Source: Sandaracinus amylolyticus (GTDB lineage Bacteria; Myxococcota_A; Polyangia; Polyangiales; Sandaracinaceae). Taken from it: 64,000 nucleotides of DNA. Positions 25,601-34,661 of the stretch are shown in pieces; within the stretch, counting starts at the first letter, position 1, and every line of letters starts with the position of its first letter. The notes beneath the pieces were generated by a model that was not told where the DNA came from, searched no databases, and saw only the letters and a list, made by a program, of their open reading frames with translations. Location of the stretch: NCBI RefSeq assembly GCF_021631985.1, contig NZ_CP070225.1:10478001-10542000 (forward strand), written 5' to 3'. The translations under genes and the position numbers were made by a program.

Positions 25601-27316
25601 GTGACGGCCGTCGACTCCAAGCGCGCGATCGTCCTCCCCCTCGCGCTGGTCTGGCTCGCGTTCACGCTGGTCAACCTCGGCAAGGCCGCGCACGTCGACG
25701 ACGCCGCGCACCTCGAGATCGCGCGATGGATCGCGGCGCATCCGCTCCATCCGATGAGCGGTCTGGTCGACTGGAGCGACGGCCCCGCGCCGATCCACCA
25801 CCTCAACCAGCCGCACCTCTTCTTCTATCTGCTCGCGCTCGCCGGTCCTTCCTTGATCGGCGCGCAGCTCGTGGTCGCGGCGTTCGGCGCGCTCGGCATC
25901 GCGAGCTTCCACGCGTGGTGGAGGCGCTACGTCGGCCCGCGGGGCGAGGTGCTGGGCCCGGCGCTGCTCTTCCTCGGCCCCGCGTACGTGCCCGGGCAGA
26001 ACGTGATGACCGACGCGCCGCTGCTCGCGCTGTGGTGCGCGTTCGGCGCGGGGCTCGTCGCGCGCAGCACGCGCGGCCTCGTGCTCGCCGCGATCGCGTG
26101 CGCGGCCGCTTGCCTCGTGAAGTACACGAGCCTCGTGCTCCTGCCGATCCTCGCGCTCGACGTGCTCCTGCGCGGGCGCGATGCGCGACGCCTGCTGCTC
26201 GTGCTGCTGATCCCGATCGGCACGCTCGCGGCGTGGTCGCTCTTCAACCTCTACGACTACGGCGGCGTGCACCTCGTGGGGCGCCCCATCGAGAGCGCGC
26301 GCTTCAGCGCGCTCGAGGCGCTCGGGATCACGTTCGGCCGCGGCGCGCTGTGGATCCTGACGCTCGGCGCGGCCTCGCCCTTCGTGATCGCGATGATCCC
26401 GGTGCTGCACCGCGAGCCTCGATGGCGCCGCGCGGCGCTGATCTCCGCGATCGCGATCGTGATCCTCACCGTCGCGACCCAGCTGATCGCGGCCCATGTG
26501 CCGCCCATGCGCGGCGAGACGATCGCCCACTCGGCGGCCCGCGCGATCTTCTTCGTCGCCGGGATCGCGGTGCTCGCGCTCGTGGTGCGATCGGCGCGGA
26601 TCATCGACGACCGGACGCGCGTCACCACCGTGCTCGTCGCGTGGCTCGCCGTGACCGCGCTCTTCGTGATCGTGCTCTCGCCCTTCGTCGCGATGCGACA
26701 CGTGCTGCTCGTGATGCCGATCGCGATGACGGTGATCGCGCGCGCGCACCTGCCCGCGCTCGCCTCGATCGCGACACGCCCCTTCCTGAACGCGGCCATC
26801 GGACTCACGGTCGCGCTCGGCATGCTGCTCGGGATCTCCGATCGACGTTGGGCCGAGCGCTACCGCGAGGTGGCGGCGCGCGAAGGCGACGCGGCGGTGG
26901 CGAGCGGATTACGCACCTTCTTCGTCGGGCACTGGGGCTGGCAGTGGTACGCCGCGAACGCCGGGCTCGAGCCCTACGCGCCCGGTCGCACCGAGCTGCG
27001 CAGCGGCGACCGGATCATCCGGCCCTGGCTCGTGGACCAGCCGGCGTGGGACGAGCGCGACGCACCGCGTCTCGAGCTCGATCACGTCGACGAGATCGCC
27101 CCGACGCCGCTCGACTGGCTCCGCACCACCACCGATCGCCTCGGCTACTACTCGGTGTGGCACGGATTGCCCTACACGATCAGCGGCGCGCCGGTGGAGC
27201 GGTTCGAGACTTGGATCGTGGACCGCGCGATTTCTCTACAACGTGAGCCACACGACGCCCCACAGGCGTCGGACAGCAGGACGCGGTCATCTGGGCAACG
27301 CGCACCACGCCTGTGA
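25601..27316 (+). CDS. Membrane glycosyltransferase, GT39/PMT-like (dolichyl-phosphate-mannose type)
   Basis: A 571-residue multi-pass membrane protein. The first loop after membrane segment 1 carries HVDDAAHLEIARWIAAHP, the acidic DD/DE motif of GT-C enzymes such as PMT and ArnT. About ten further hydrophobic segments follow (LVVAAFGALGIASFHAW, LLLVLLIPIGTLAAWSLF and others). Such enzymes move a sugar from a polyprenyl-phosphate carrier to protein or lipid on the outer face of the inner membrane. The C-terminal 25 residues are Arg/Ser/Asp-rich and look unconserved. The GTG start is divergent from the flippase fusion, and the neighbouring GT2 gene on the same strand suggests one envelope-glycan locus. 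Confidence 0.82.
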   Translation: MTAVDSKRAIVLPLALVWLAFTLVNLGKAAHVDDAAHLEIARWIAAHPLHPMSGLVDWSDGPAPIHHLNQPHLFFYLLALAGPSLIGAQLVVAAFGALGIASFHAWWRRYVGPRGEVLGPALLFLGPAYVPGQNVMTDAPLLALWCAFGAGLVARSTRGLVLAAIACAAACLVKYTSLVLLPILALDVLLRGRDARRLLLVLLIPIGTLAAWSLFNLYDYGGVHLVGRPIESARFSALEALGITFGRGALWILTLGAASPFVIAMIPVLHREPRWRRAALISAIAIVILTVATQLIAAHVPPMRGETIAHSAARAIFFVAGIAVLALVVRSARIIDDRTRVTTVLVAWLAVTALFVIVLSPFVAMRHVLLVMPIAMTVIARAHLPALASIATRPFLNAAIGLTVALGMLLGISDRRWAERYREVAAREGDAAVASGLRTFFVGHWGWQWYAANAGLEPYAPGRTELRSGDRIIRPWLVDQPAWDERDAPRLELDHVDEIAPTPLDWLRTTTDRLGYYSVWHGLPYTISGAPVERFETWIVDRAISLQREPHDAPQASDSRTRSSGQRAPRL

Positions 27317-27505
27317 ATCCCCGGACACTGTACGCGCGTCCCGTCCCCACTCGAAACAAAGACTTCTCGACTGGCACGCGGCGTGATTCCACGTCGCGGT
27401 CGGCCGCCCGGCAAGAAATGGCGGCGCAGGACTTCCACCGTGCTAACCCTCGGCCCAACCGAGTCGCTTAACGCAACTCTCCGAGCGACGGAGCGCTCCC
27501 ACCGT

Positions 27506-28570
27506 ATGAGCGAGATGCGGCACCTGAGCATCGTCATTCCTTCGTACAACGCGCGGGCGCTTCTTCGACGCACCCTCCGCACGTTGCAGGTGGCGGCTCC
27601 AGAGGCGGAGATCATCGTCGTCGACGGCCGGTCGCGCGACGGATCTCCAGAGATGGTCCGCGACGAGTTCCCCGACGTCGCGCTCCACCGCTACGAGAAC
27701 CACGGCTTCGCGCACGCGGTGAACCGCGGGCTCGAGCAGGCGAGCGGCGAGTACATCCTCCTGCTCAACTCCGATCTCTTCGTGAGCAAGGCCGCGCTCG
27801 ACGCGATGATCGGCCGGCTCGCGGCGGATCGTTCGGTCGCCGCCGTCGCGCCGATCCTGCACAACGAGGACGGCACGCGTCAGCACCTCTTCGGCTGGCC
27901 CTTCGGCGCGTTCTACTGGCCGAACTGGCTCCGCGTCCGCAACGTCTCGCGCGTCCCGCTGCTCAACGGCGCGTGCTTCATGACGAGGCGCGACGTGCTG
28001 CGCGAGATCGGCGCGTTCGACGAGAACTTCTTCCTCTACAACGAGGAGTACGACTGGTGCGTCCGCGCGCAGCGCGCGGGATACCACCTCGAGCTGGTGC
28101 CCGAGCCGGTCGTGCACGTGGGCGGTGGCAGCACCGCGCCCTCGCCCGATCTCTGGCTCGAGGCGCAGCGCGGCTTCCTCTACTTCACGCAGAAGCACGG
28201 CTCGCCGCTCGCCACCGAGATGCTGCGTCGCGCGATGCAGTTCCAGGGCTTCTGCTACAAGCGCACCGACCCGCGCGCGCGGCACCGCGCGATGTGGGCG
28301 AAGCTCGAGTCGCTGACGTCGCGCGAGGCGTACCTCGAGAGCCCGTTCGAGCTCTCGGGGCGCGGTGATCGTCCTGCGCGGCCGATGTGGCAGGGCGTGA
28401 TGCGCGAGCGTCCCGCTGCGGTCGTCCAGGAGACGACGAGCACGCACGCGATGTCCGAGAGCGCGAGCGAGGCGCCGGTGGAGAACGGCGCGAGTGTCGT
28501 CCGCCTCGCGGCGGAGCGCCTGCGCATCGCGTCGCGCCGCCTGCCGAAGGTCGCAGGCGCCGCAGGCTGA
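27506..28570 (+). CDS. Glycosyltransferase family 2
   Basis: A 354-residue GT2 enzyme. The GT-A fold is clear: LSIVIPSYNARALLRRTLRTL at the N-terminus, VVDGRSRDGSPEMV, the metal-binding motif region LLLNSDLFVS (N-S-D), and NEEYDWCVRAQRAGY near the acceptor site. It matches rhamnosyl/galactosyl-transferase-like members that build cell-surface polysaccharide from nucleotide sugars. I chose the ATG at 27506 (MSEMRHLSIV); the open frame extends 41 codons further upstream but that part is Arg-rich and unlike the family. It leads an operon with a UPF0104 membrane protein and an MMPL transporter. Confidence 0.9.
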   Translation: MSEMRHLSIVIPSYNARALLRRTLRTLQVAAPEAEIIVVDGRSRDGSPEMVRDEFPDVALHRYENHGFAHAVNRGLEQASGEYILLLNSDLFVSKAALDAMIGRLAADRSVAAVAPILHNEDGTRQHLFGWPFGAFYWPNWLRVRNVSRVPLLNGACFMTRRDVLREIGAFDENFFLYNEEYDWCVRAQRAGYHLELVPEPVVHVGGGSTAPSPDLWLEAQRGFLYFTQKHGSPLATEMLRRAMQFQGFCYKRTDPRARHRAMWAKLESLTSREAYLESPFELSGRGDRPARPMWQGVMRERPAAVVQETTSTHAMSESASEAPVENGASVVRLAAERLRIASRRLPKVAGAAG

Positions 28571-28581
28571 TCGGATCGCCG

Positions 28582-29583
28582 GTGCCTTCGGAGGCAGCAG
28601 CAGTGGCTCCGGAGGCGCCCGCGACGTGGAAGCGCGCGCTGCGCGCGCTCTTGTTGATCGCAGGCATCGCGATGCTCGCGATCCTCATCCGAGGCGCGGG
28701 CCCCGAGCGCGTGCTCGAGACCGTGATCGGCGCGGCGGCGTGGATGCCGCTGGTGATCGCGTTCGACCTCGGGTTCTTCGCGTGCGAGGCGATGGCGCAC
28801 CGCGCGGTGCTGGGCCCGCGTCGCACCGAGATCCCGTGGTCGCGCTTCGTGCGCAGCTCGTTCCTCTACTACTGCGTGCTCGCGATCGCGCCGCTCGGTC
28901 GTGCGGGCGCGGAGGTCGCGCGCGCTGCGTCGTTCGCGCCGTGGGTCGGCGGTGGTCGCGCCGCGGCGGCCGCGGCGAACGTGCAGGGTGGGGTGCTGAT
29001 CGCGAACCTCGTGATCTCGGTGCCGTGCTGGATCGCGGTGTCGAGCACCGTCGGCGTCGATCACGCGCTCGCGTGGCTGCTCGCGCTGAACGGGATCGGC
29101 ACCGGCATCGCGGGCGCGTTCACGCTCTTGATCGTGCGGCGATCACGGGTGGGCACGTGGCTCGGCACGCGCTTCCCGCGCCTCGCGAAGATGGGCGCGG
29201 AGCTCGACGACGCGGTGGTCGCGCCGCGTCGTGATCTGATCGTCGCGACCGCGTGGTGCTGCGCCGCGCGCATCGTGCAGATCGGGATGTACGCGTCGCT
29301 GCTCGCCGCGATCGGCGCGAGCGTGACGCTCGGTGGGACGCTCGTCGCGCTCGGCGTGCACCTCGTGGGCGCGGGCTTCGGTGACTTCGTGCCCAACCAG
29401 ATCGGCATCCTCGAGGGTGCGTATCGGATCTTCGCGGACGCGGTCGGGCTCGCCCACGACCCTGCGCGCGCGATCTCGATCGCGCTGCTCGCGCGCGTCG
29501 CGCAGTTCGTGATCGCAGGCTCGGGCATGCTCGCGCTCGCGATGTGGCGTCGCGACGCCGCGGTGGTGAGCGCGCCCTCGTGA
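28582..29583 (+). CDS. UPF0104 / lysylphosphatidylglycerol-synthase-type membrane protein
   Basis: A 333-residue multi-pass membrane protein. Hydrophobic segments include LLLIAGIAMLAILI, WMPLVIAFDLGFFACEAM and VLIANLVISVPCWIAV; the family motifs are IAPLGRAGAEVARA and FGDFVPNQIGILEGAYRIF. This matches the flippase-like domain of the fusion at 22456-25458. Proteins of this family are thought to move or modify lipids in the inner membrane. The GTG at 28582 is 12 bp after the GT2 stop. The next gene, an MMPL transporter, overlaps its stop as GTGA. Together they look like synthesis and export of an envelope lipid. Confidence 0.8.
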   Translation: MPSEAAAVAPEAPATWKRALRALLLIAGIAMLAILIRGAGPERVLETVIGAAAWMPLVIAFDLGFFACEAMAHRAVLGPRRTEIPWSRFVRSSFLYYCVLAIAPLGRAGAEVARAASFAPWVGGGRAAAAAANVQGGVLIANLVISVPCWIAVSSTVGVDHALAWLLALNGIGTGIAGAFTLLIVRRSRVGTWLGTRFPRLAKMGAELDDAVVAPRRDLIVATAWCCAARIVQIGMYASLLAAIGASVTLGGTLVALGVHLVGAGFGDFVPNQIGILEGAYRIFADAVGLAHDPARAISIALLARVAQFVIAGSGMLALAMWRRDAAVVSAPS

Positions 29584-32036
29584 GCGAGGAGAAGGAGCCG
29601 CGGCTCGAGCGCGCGCTGGGTGCGCTCGGTCGCTTCGTGAGCCGGCACGCGAGCGCGGTGGTGATCGTGCTGCTGCTCTCGCTGATCCCGGCGGGGTGGC
29701 TCTCGATGCGCCTCGCGGTGAGCGCGTCGTTCCTCGATCTGCTGCCCGACGACGAGCTGCCGGTGCGACAGCTCGACCAGGTGCTGCACCACGCGCGCGG
29801 CGCGAGCGACGTCGTGATCGCGATCTCGACCGAGGATCGCGAGCTCGCCGAGCGCTTCGGTCGCGCGATGATCGCGGAGCTCCAGCGCGACCAGGGCATC
29901 CAGGGCATCGGCGGTCACGTCGACACCGAGTGGTTCCGCCAGCGGCAGCTGCTCTTCGTGCCGGAGCGCGAGCTCGAGGATCTGATCGCGCGCGCCGAAG
30001 AAGCGATCGATCGCGAGACGATGCGCCGCTCGGGGTTCGACCTCGGGCTCGACGACGAAGAGGAAGACGACGAGGGCACGAGCGAGCTGCTCGCGGAGGT
30101 CGATCGCGGCGAGGAGCGCCTCGGTCGTCGCGAGTGGGTCGAGACCCGCGACGGTCGGTATCTCGCGGTGTGGGCCTTCTTCTCGGGCAACACCGGCGAT
30201 CTCGAGTTCGGACGTCAGGCGTGGGCGCGCGTGCGCGCGGTCGCGGATCGACTGCGCGACGGCGAGCGCTTCCCGCGCGATCTCGAGGTGCGCTACGCGG
30301 GCGGCATCCCGAGCCGCGTCGAGGACGAGCGCGCGCTCGTGTCCGATCTGCAGATCGCGGGCGCGGTCGGGTTCCTCGGAGTGATCCTGCTGATCGTCGC
30401 GGCGCTGCGCGCGCCGCGCGCGATCATCCTGCTCGCGGTGCCGCTCTTCACCGGGCTCTTGTGGACGTTCGCGTTCGCACGGCTCGCGGTCGGGCACCTC
30501 AACATCATCAGCGGGTTCCTGTTCTCGATCCTCTCGGGCCTCGGCATCGAGTACGGCATCCACCTGCTGCATCGTTATCGCGAGCTGCGCGAAGAAGGGC
30601 TCCCGCTCGATCGCGCGATCGAGAAGCTGGTGTCGACGACCGGGCGCGCGCTGCTCTCGGGCTCGATGACGAACGCGGGCGTGTTCGCGGTGATCGCGGC
30701 CGCGCAGTTCCGCGGGTTCAGCGAGTTCGGTCTGATCGCGTCGGTCGGTCTGCTGCTCACGCTCGTCGCGACGTTGCTCGGCATGCCCGCGCTGCTCGTG
30801 ATCGGCGAGCGCGTCGCGCCGATGAAGATGCGCGCCGCGCCCGACGACGCGAAGCCGCCGCTCCGCGTGCCCGCCGCGCTGCGATGGATCGTCGTGATCG
30901 CGATCCCGATCGCCGCGATCGCGGGCGCGACGTTGATCGCGCGCGGCGACGTGCGCTTCGACGGCAACTGGCGCCTGCTCGCGGGCGACAGCGACGCGAC
31001 GCGCTTCGGCGAGTACCTGCGGCACCAGCTCTCGGGACGCTTCAACGCGGCCGTGCTGTGGGTGCCCGACGACGCGGATCTTCCGCGCGTCGAAGAGGTG
31101 ATCGACTCGGTGCGCGAGGCGCGCACCGCGCGCGGAGAGCCCTTCGACGTGGTCGAGGTCGCGACGCTCGCGGACGTGTTCCCGTCGCCCGAGGCGCAGG
31201 CGCGACGCGCCGCGCTCGCACAGGATCTCGGCGCGCAGCTGCGGCGCATCCGCCCCGCGATGCTCGACGACGCGGGCCGCGCGCGGCTCGAAGAAGGCCT
31301 CGCGCTGGTGGAGAGCGCGCGACCGTTCTCGCTCGACGAGATGCCGTACTCGGTGGTCGGTCATCTCCTGACGTCGGACGGGCGCGGATCGATCGTGCAC
31401 GTGCGCGCCGCGGAGACCGACGACGCCGACACCGGCGTCCTCGTCGCGTGGGCCGCGCAGGCGCGCGAGATCGCGGCGGCCTTCGTGGGCGCGGGCGTCG
31501 ACGCGCCGATGCTCAGCGAGAACTGGATCGCCGGCGAGATCTTCGAGCGCATCGCGCACGACGGACGCTTCCTGGTGATCGGCACCGTGCTCGCAGTGTT
31601 CGTGGTGCTGCTCCTCGACTTCCGCCGCCCGTTCGCGGCCGCCGCGGTGCTGAGCTCGGTGCTGCTCGGCGTCGTCGCGATGGCGGTGGGGCTCTGGCTC
31701 GCGGGCGTGCAGCTCAACTTCATGAACGCCGCGATCCTCCCGGTGTGCGTGAGCATCTCGCTCGACAACGCGATCCACGTCTACCACCGGTGGCGCGAGG
31801 GCGGGCCGGGCTCGATCCCGATCGTCCTGCGCCACACCACGATGGCGAACCTGCTCGCGTCGGCGACGAACCTGCTCGGCTTCGCGGCGCTCGTGCTGAC
31901 GCACCACGCCGGGCTGCGCTCGGTCGCGTACCTCGCGATCATCGGAGTCACCTCGACCTACCTGTCGACGACGGTGTGGTTCCCGATGGTGCTCGCGACG
32001 ATCGACGCGTGGTCCGCGAAGACGAAGCGCGGTTGA
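29580..32036 (+). CDS. RND-superfamily (MMPL/HpnN-like) lipid transporter
   Basis: An 818-residue RND-type transporter in two homologous halves. Membrane segment 1 is VVIVLLLSLIPAGW, then a large periplasmic loop, then five clustered segments (LQIAGAVGFLGVILLIVAAL through GLLLTLVATLLGMPALLVI); the second half repeats this with a segment near residue 445 and a cluster at about 680-805. The motif GLGIEYGIHLLHRYRE and its counterpart SISLDNAIHVYHRWRE mark the proton-relay segments and resemble HpnN-type hopanoid exporters and MMPL proteins. The first loop carries a very acidic patch, LDDEEEDDEG. The start overlaps the UPF0104 stop by GTGA. Likely role: moving a lipid made by the operon to the outer membrane. 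Confidence 0.87.
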   Translation: MSEEKEPRLERALGALGRFVSRHASAVVIVLLLSLIPAGWLSMRLAVSASFLDLLPDDELPVRQLDQVLHHARGASDVVIAISTEDRELAERFGRAMIAELQRDQGIQGIGGHVDTEWFRQRQLLFVPERELEDLIARAEEAIDRETMRRSGFDLGLDDEEEDDEGTSELLAEVDRGEERLGRREWVETRDGRYLAVWAFFSGNTGDLEFGRQAWARVRAVADRLRDGERFPRDLEVRYAGGIPSRVEDERALVSDLQIAGAVGFLGVILLIVAALRAPRAIILLAVPLFTGLLWTFAFARLAVGHLNIISGFLFSILSGLGIEYGIHLLHRYRELREEGLPLDRAIEKLVSTTGRALLSGSMTNAGVFAVIAAAQFRGFSEFGLIASVGLLLTLVATLLGMPALLVIGERVAPMKMRAAPDDAKPPLRVPAALRWIVVIAIPIAAIAGATLIARGDVRFDGNWRLLAGDSDATRFGEYLRHQLSGRFNAAVLWVPDDADLPRVEEVIDSVREARTARGEPFDVVEVATLADVFPSPEAQARRAALAQDLGAQLRRIRPAMLDDAGRARLEEGLALVESARPFSLDEMPYSVVGHLLTSDGRGSIVHVRAAETDDADTGVLVAWAAQAREIAAAFVGAGVDAPMLSENWIAGEIFERIAHDGRFLVIGTVLAVFVVLLLDFRRPFAAAAVLSSVLLGVVAMAVGLWLAGVQLNFMNAAILPVCVSISLDNAIHVYHRWREGGPGSIPIVLRHTTMANLLASATNLLGFAALVLTHHAGLRSVAYLAIIGVTSTYLSTTVWFPMVLATIDAWSAKTKRG

Positions 32037-32072
32037 ATCGGGGGCAGGGGCAAGCCAGTCTAGTCGCGAAGC

Positions 32073-33593
32073 ATGCGACGGGCCCCGATCGCCGTTCTCG
32101 CGCTCCTCGCCCTCCTGCTGGTCTCCGCGAGCCCAGCGCGCGCGCAGGATCTCTCCGATGAAGTGACCGAGCGCGCGGTGCGCGCCGCGGTGCGCATCCA
32201 GGTCGACGTCCCGGGCGGATCGTCGACCGGCTCGGGGACGATCATCGATCCGCGCGGGTACGTGCTCACGAACTTCCACGTCGTCGGGTTCGTGCGACAC
32301 GGCAGCGGGGGCTCGCCCGGACAGTTCCTCGGCGACGGACAGCACGTGCAGATCGCGACGGTCAATTCCGATCGCGACACCGCGCGCACCCGCTGGATCG
32401 GGCGCATCGTGCGGGCCGACGTGCGGATGGACCTCGCGCTGGTCCGCATCGTCGCGCAGGCCGATGGCTCGCCGGTCCCCGAGGGCACCACGTTCCCCGC
32501 GATGGAGATGGCGGCGACCGCCGAGCTGCGTCCGGGCGCGAGCGTCTGGTGCTTCGGCTTCCCGCTCGGCGTCCGCACCATCAACGTCACCGGCGGTCAC
32601 ATCACCGGGTTCCAGATGAACACGCGCGGCGAGGTCGCGTGGATCCGCAGCGACGCGGAGTTCAATCCGGGCAACTCGGGCGGGATGCTCGTCGATCGCG
32701 GAGGCCGCATCGTCGCGGTGCCCACCGCGGTCGTGAGCGGCAGCGACACGCTCGAGCCGATCGAGGTCGCGCGCCCGGTGGAGCGCGTGCCGAGCGAGTG
32801 GCGCGAAGCGCTCGCGCGCGGACCGATCGACGACGTGCGCGTCGGTGGCCTGCTCGCGCTCACCGCGGGCACCGAGCACGCCGACGAGAGCGTGGGCGAC
32901 GGCGCCGCGCTCGACGCGCCCGAGGTCCACTACTACACGCTGCCGCCCGATCGCCCGCTCCAGATCACCGTCGCGCCGCGCTTCCCGATCGGGCTGATCG
33001 CGCCGAACGGCCGCCCGCTGCGCGAGGCCGAGGGCGCGATGGCGGTGCTGCCGAGCGATCCGCCGGGCTCGCTCTTCGCGGTGCTGGTGCCGCGCGCCGA
33101 CGACGGATCGACGGTGCAGCTCCGCGTGCGCCTCGAGCGTCCGGTCGCGCAGCCGTATGCGGGCGCGCAGCCCTACGGTGGTCCGCAGCCGTACTCGGGC
33201 GTGCTGCAGCCGCGCACCGGTCCGCAGCCGTACGGCGCGCCGCAGCAGCAGGTGATCCCGCCGGGCTCGGTGATGGTGCGAGGGCGGATGGTCGACGCGC
33301 GCACCGGGATGCCGGTGCAGGGCATGGTGCTGATCGGGCAGCCCGGCGTGGATCTGCAGCAGCACGTCGCGCTCTTCCTCGCGGGGCGGCTCACCGACGC
33401 GCAGTTCCAGTCGCGGCTCGTCGCGAGCGCGCGCACCGATGCCAACGGGTTCTACGAGCTGCGCGGGGTGCCGCGTGGGTCGTATCCCGGCGCCGGCATG
33501 AGCACCGGATATCGACCTGCGACGCTCACGCTCACGATCCGTCCGACCGACGCGCTCGTGATCGACGTGAACCCGATCCAGATGGCGCGCTGA
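32073..33593 (+). CDS. Secreted trypsin-like serine protease (S1C) with QPY repeats and C-terminal beta domain
   Basis: A 506-residue exported protease. The signal peptide MRRAPIAVLALLALLLVSASPARA is followed by a trypsin-fold domain of the DegP/HtrA branch: His69 in LTNFHVV, Asp120 in RMDLALV, Ser202 in NPGNSGG, all three present. No PDZ domain is seen. A region near residues 365-395 repeats QPY four times (AQPYAGAQPYGGPQPYSG...GPQPYG), then a carboxypeptidase-regulatory-like beta domain (VRGRMVDARTGMPVQG to DANGFYELRGVPRGSY). It should act in the periplasm or outside the cell. Its TGA is also the first codon of the REP-like repeat array that follows. Confidence 0.85.
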   Translation: MRRAPIAVLALLALLLVSASPARAQDLSDEVTERAVRAAVRIQVDVPGGSSTGSGTIIDPRGYVLTNFHVVGFVRHGSGGSPGQFLGDGQHVQIATVNSDRDTARTRWIGRIVRADVRMDLALVRIVAQADGSPVPEGTTFPAMEMAATAELRPGASVWCFGFPLGVRTINVTGGHITGFQMNTRGEVAWIRSDAEFNPGNSGGMLVDRGGRIVAVPTAVVSGSDTLEPIEVARPVERVPSEWREALARGPIDDVRVGGLLALTAGTEHADESVGDGAALDAPEVHYYTLPPDRPLQITVAPRFPIGLIAPNGRPLREAEGAMAVLPSDPPGSLFAVLVPRADDGSTVQLRVRLERPVAQPYAGAQPYGGPQPYSGVLQPRTGPQPYGAPQQQVIPPGSVMVRGRMVDARTGMPVQGMVLIGQPGVDLQQHVALFLAGRLTDAQFQSRLVASARTDANGFYELRGVPRGSYPGAGMSTGYRPATLTLTIRPTDALVIDVNPIQMAR

Positions 33594-33811
33594 GCCCTTG
33601 CGGGAGTGCTCGTCCCGCAGGTCCCGGACGGGAGCGCGCGAAGCGCGCGGACGGTAGGGACCGGCGGGCGAGCCGATGTGAGCCCTTGCCGGAGTGCTCG
33701 TCCCGCAGGTCCCGGACGGGAGCGCGCGAAGCGCGCGGAACGGTAGGGACCGGCGGGCGAGCCGATGTGAGCCCTTGCCGGAGTGCTCGTCCCGAAGGTC
33801 GGGGACGGTAG
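33591..33811. repeat. Tandem array of REP-like hairpin repeat, 2.5 units
   Basis: Three unit starts of TGAGCCCTTG occur at 33591, 33679 and 33768, giving two full units of 88-89 bp and a third internally deleted one ending near 33811. Each full unit folds into a stem pairing GCTCGTCCCGCAGGTCCC with GGGACCGGCGGGCGAGC and encloses GCGCGC-GAA-GCGCGC. The units differ by single bases. The same element at 14213-14300 is related in sequence and also starts at a stop codon. This explains the recurring open frames on both strands here. Confidence 0.85.
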
Positions 33812-33831
33812 GATGCTTCGACGCTCATCGA

Positions 33832-33867
33832 GTACACGGGATGTACGTCGGCGTACATCCCGTGTAC
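33832..33867. terminator. 16-bp perfect-stem hairpin
   Basis: The arm GTACACGGGATGTACG is followed by the 4-nt loop TCGG and its exact reverse complement. With a 16-bp stem it is one of the strongest hairpins in the window. It lies between the repeat array and the DUF998 gene. No T-tract follows on either strand. It may end transcripts from the protease gene or bind a regulator; its symmetry (GTAC at the ends and near the loop) allows both readings. Confidence 0.55.
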
Positions 33868-33947
33868 GTCGTGTGCTGGGTCGAGACGCGAAGATGCCGC
33901 GGATTCCGCGGCTCGCGCGAGGCACGACGTCTGCTGGGCGGCGCGGC

Positions 33948-34661
33948 ATGAGCACACTCTCGGTCCCGACGCTCGCGCGCAGCAGCCAGGCGCTGATCGT
34001 CGCTTCCTTCGTCACCGTCGTCGCGCTGCACCTCGCGGATGCGACGCTCATCGGCTCGACGGGCGCGACGCTCGCGTACGACGGCCGGCTCAACTTCCTG
34101 AGCGAGCTCGCGCGCACCGACCTCGGCCCGGCGATGACGAGCGTGTTCGTCGTGCTCGGGCTCGCCTCGGCGCTCAGCGCGCTCGGGATGCATCGCAGCG
34201 AGCGCGTGCGAGAGGCGCGATGGGTCGCGGGCGTCGCGATCGTGTTCGTGCTGCTCGCGCTCCTGCCGACCGACCTCCGAGACTTCCGCGGCGCGATCAA
34301 CGCCAGCACCTGCGGTGATCCCTCGCGCATCGAGCCGTGCACCTGGGTCGGCCGCGCGCACGACGTGCTGCCGAACGTGCTCTTCGCGCTGATCGGGCTG
34401 ACGTGGTGGGAGCTGCGTCGCTCGCGCGCGATCGCGTGGGCGCCCGCGGTGCAGGCCGGGCGTGTGTGCGGCGCGATCGCGCTCGTGCTGCTGATCGCGG
34501 CGGAGGTGTACCTGCGGGTGGCGCTCCCCGAGGCGCCGATCTGGGTGGGGCTCACGCAGAAGGCGGTCGTCGCGCCTGCGCTCGTGTGGTTCGCGCTGGT
34601 GAACGAGACGCTGGTGCGCGCGTCGGCGCCGTCGATCGCGGTGCGCGCGCTCGCTGCGTGA
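33948..34661 (+). CDS. DUF998 membrane protein
   Basis: A 237-residue membrane protein with six predicted segments, including ALIVASFVTVVALHLADAT, SVFVVLGLASALSALGM, WVAGVAIVFVLLALLP and VCGAIALVLLIAAEVYLRV. DUF998 traits are the conserved LNFLSELARTD after the first segment and the HD in GRAHDVLPN. No function is established for the family. The start at ATG 33948 leaves 80 bp after the preceding hairpin. It is convergent with a Cys-rich lipoprotein, and their stops are adjacent. Confidence 0.78.
   Translation: MSTLSVPTLARSSQALIVASFVTVVALHLADATLIGSTGATLAYDGRLNFLSELARTDLGPAMTSVFVVLGLASALSALGMHRSERVREARWVAGVAIVFVLLALLPTDLRDFRGAINASTCGDPSRIEPCTWVGRAHDVLPNVLFALIGLTWWELRRSRAIAWAPAVQAGRVCGAIALVLLIAAEVYLRVALPEAPIWVGLTQKAVVAPALVWFALVNETLVRASAPSIAVRALAA

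Noticed and set aside
22205-26749. 1514-codon minus-strand open frame spanning two real genes
   Set aside because: It runs through the reverse frame of the flippase fusion and opposite the glycosyltransferase; Arg/His/Asp repeats only.
29061-33365. 1434-codon open frame on the minus strand
   Set aside because: It lies opposite the UPF0104, MMPL and protease genes, which have clear families; the shadow has no recognisable motifs.
33452-34555. Minus-strand frames with repeated SPAGPYR-type peptides
   Set aside because: They are the translation of the REP-like DNA repeat, not a protein repeat.
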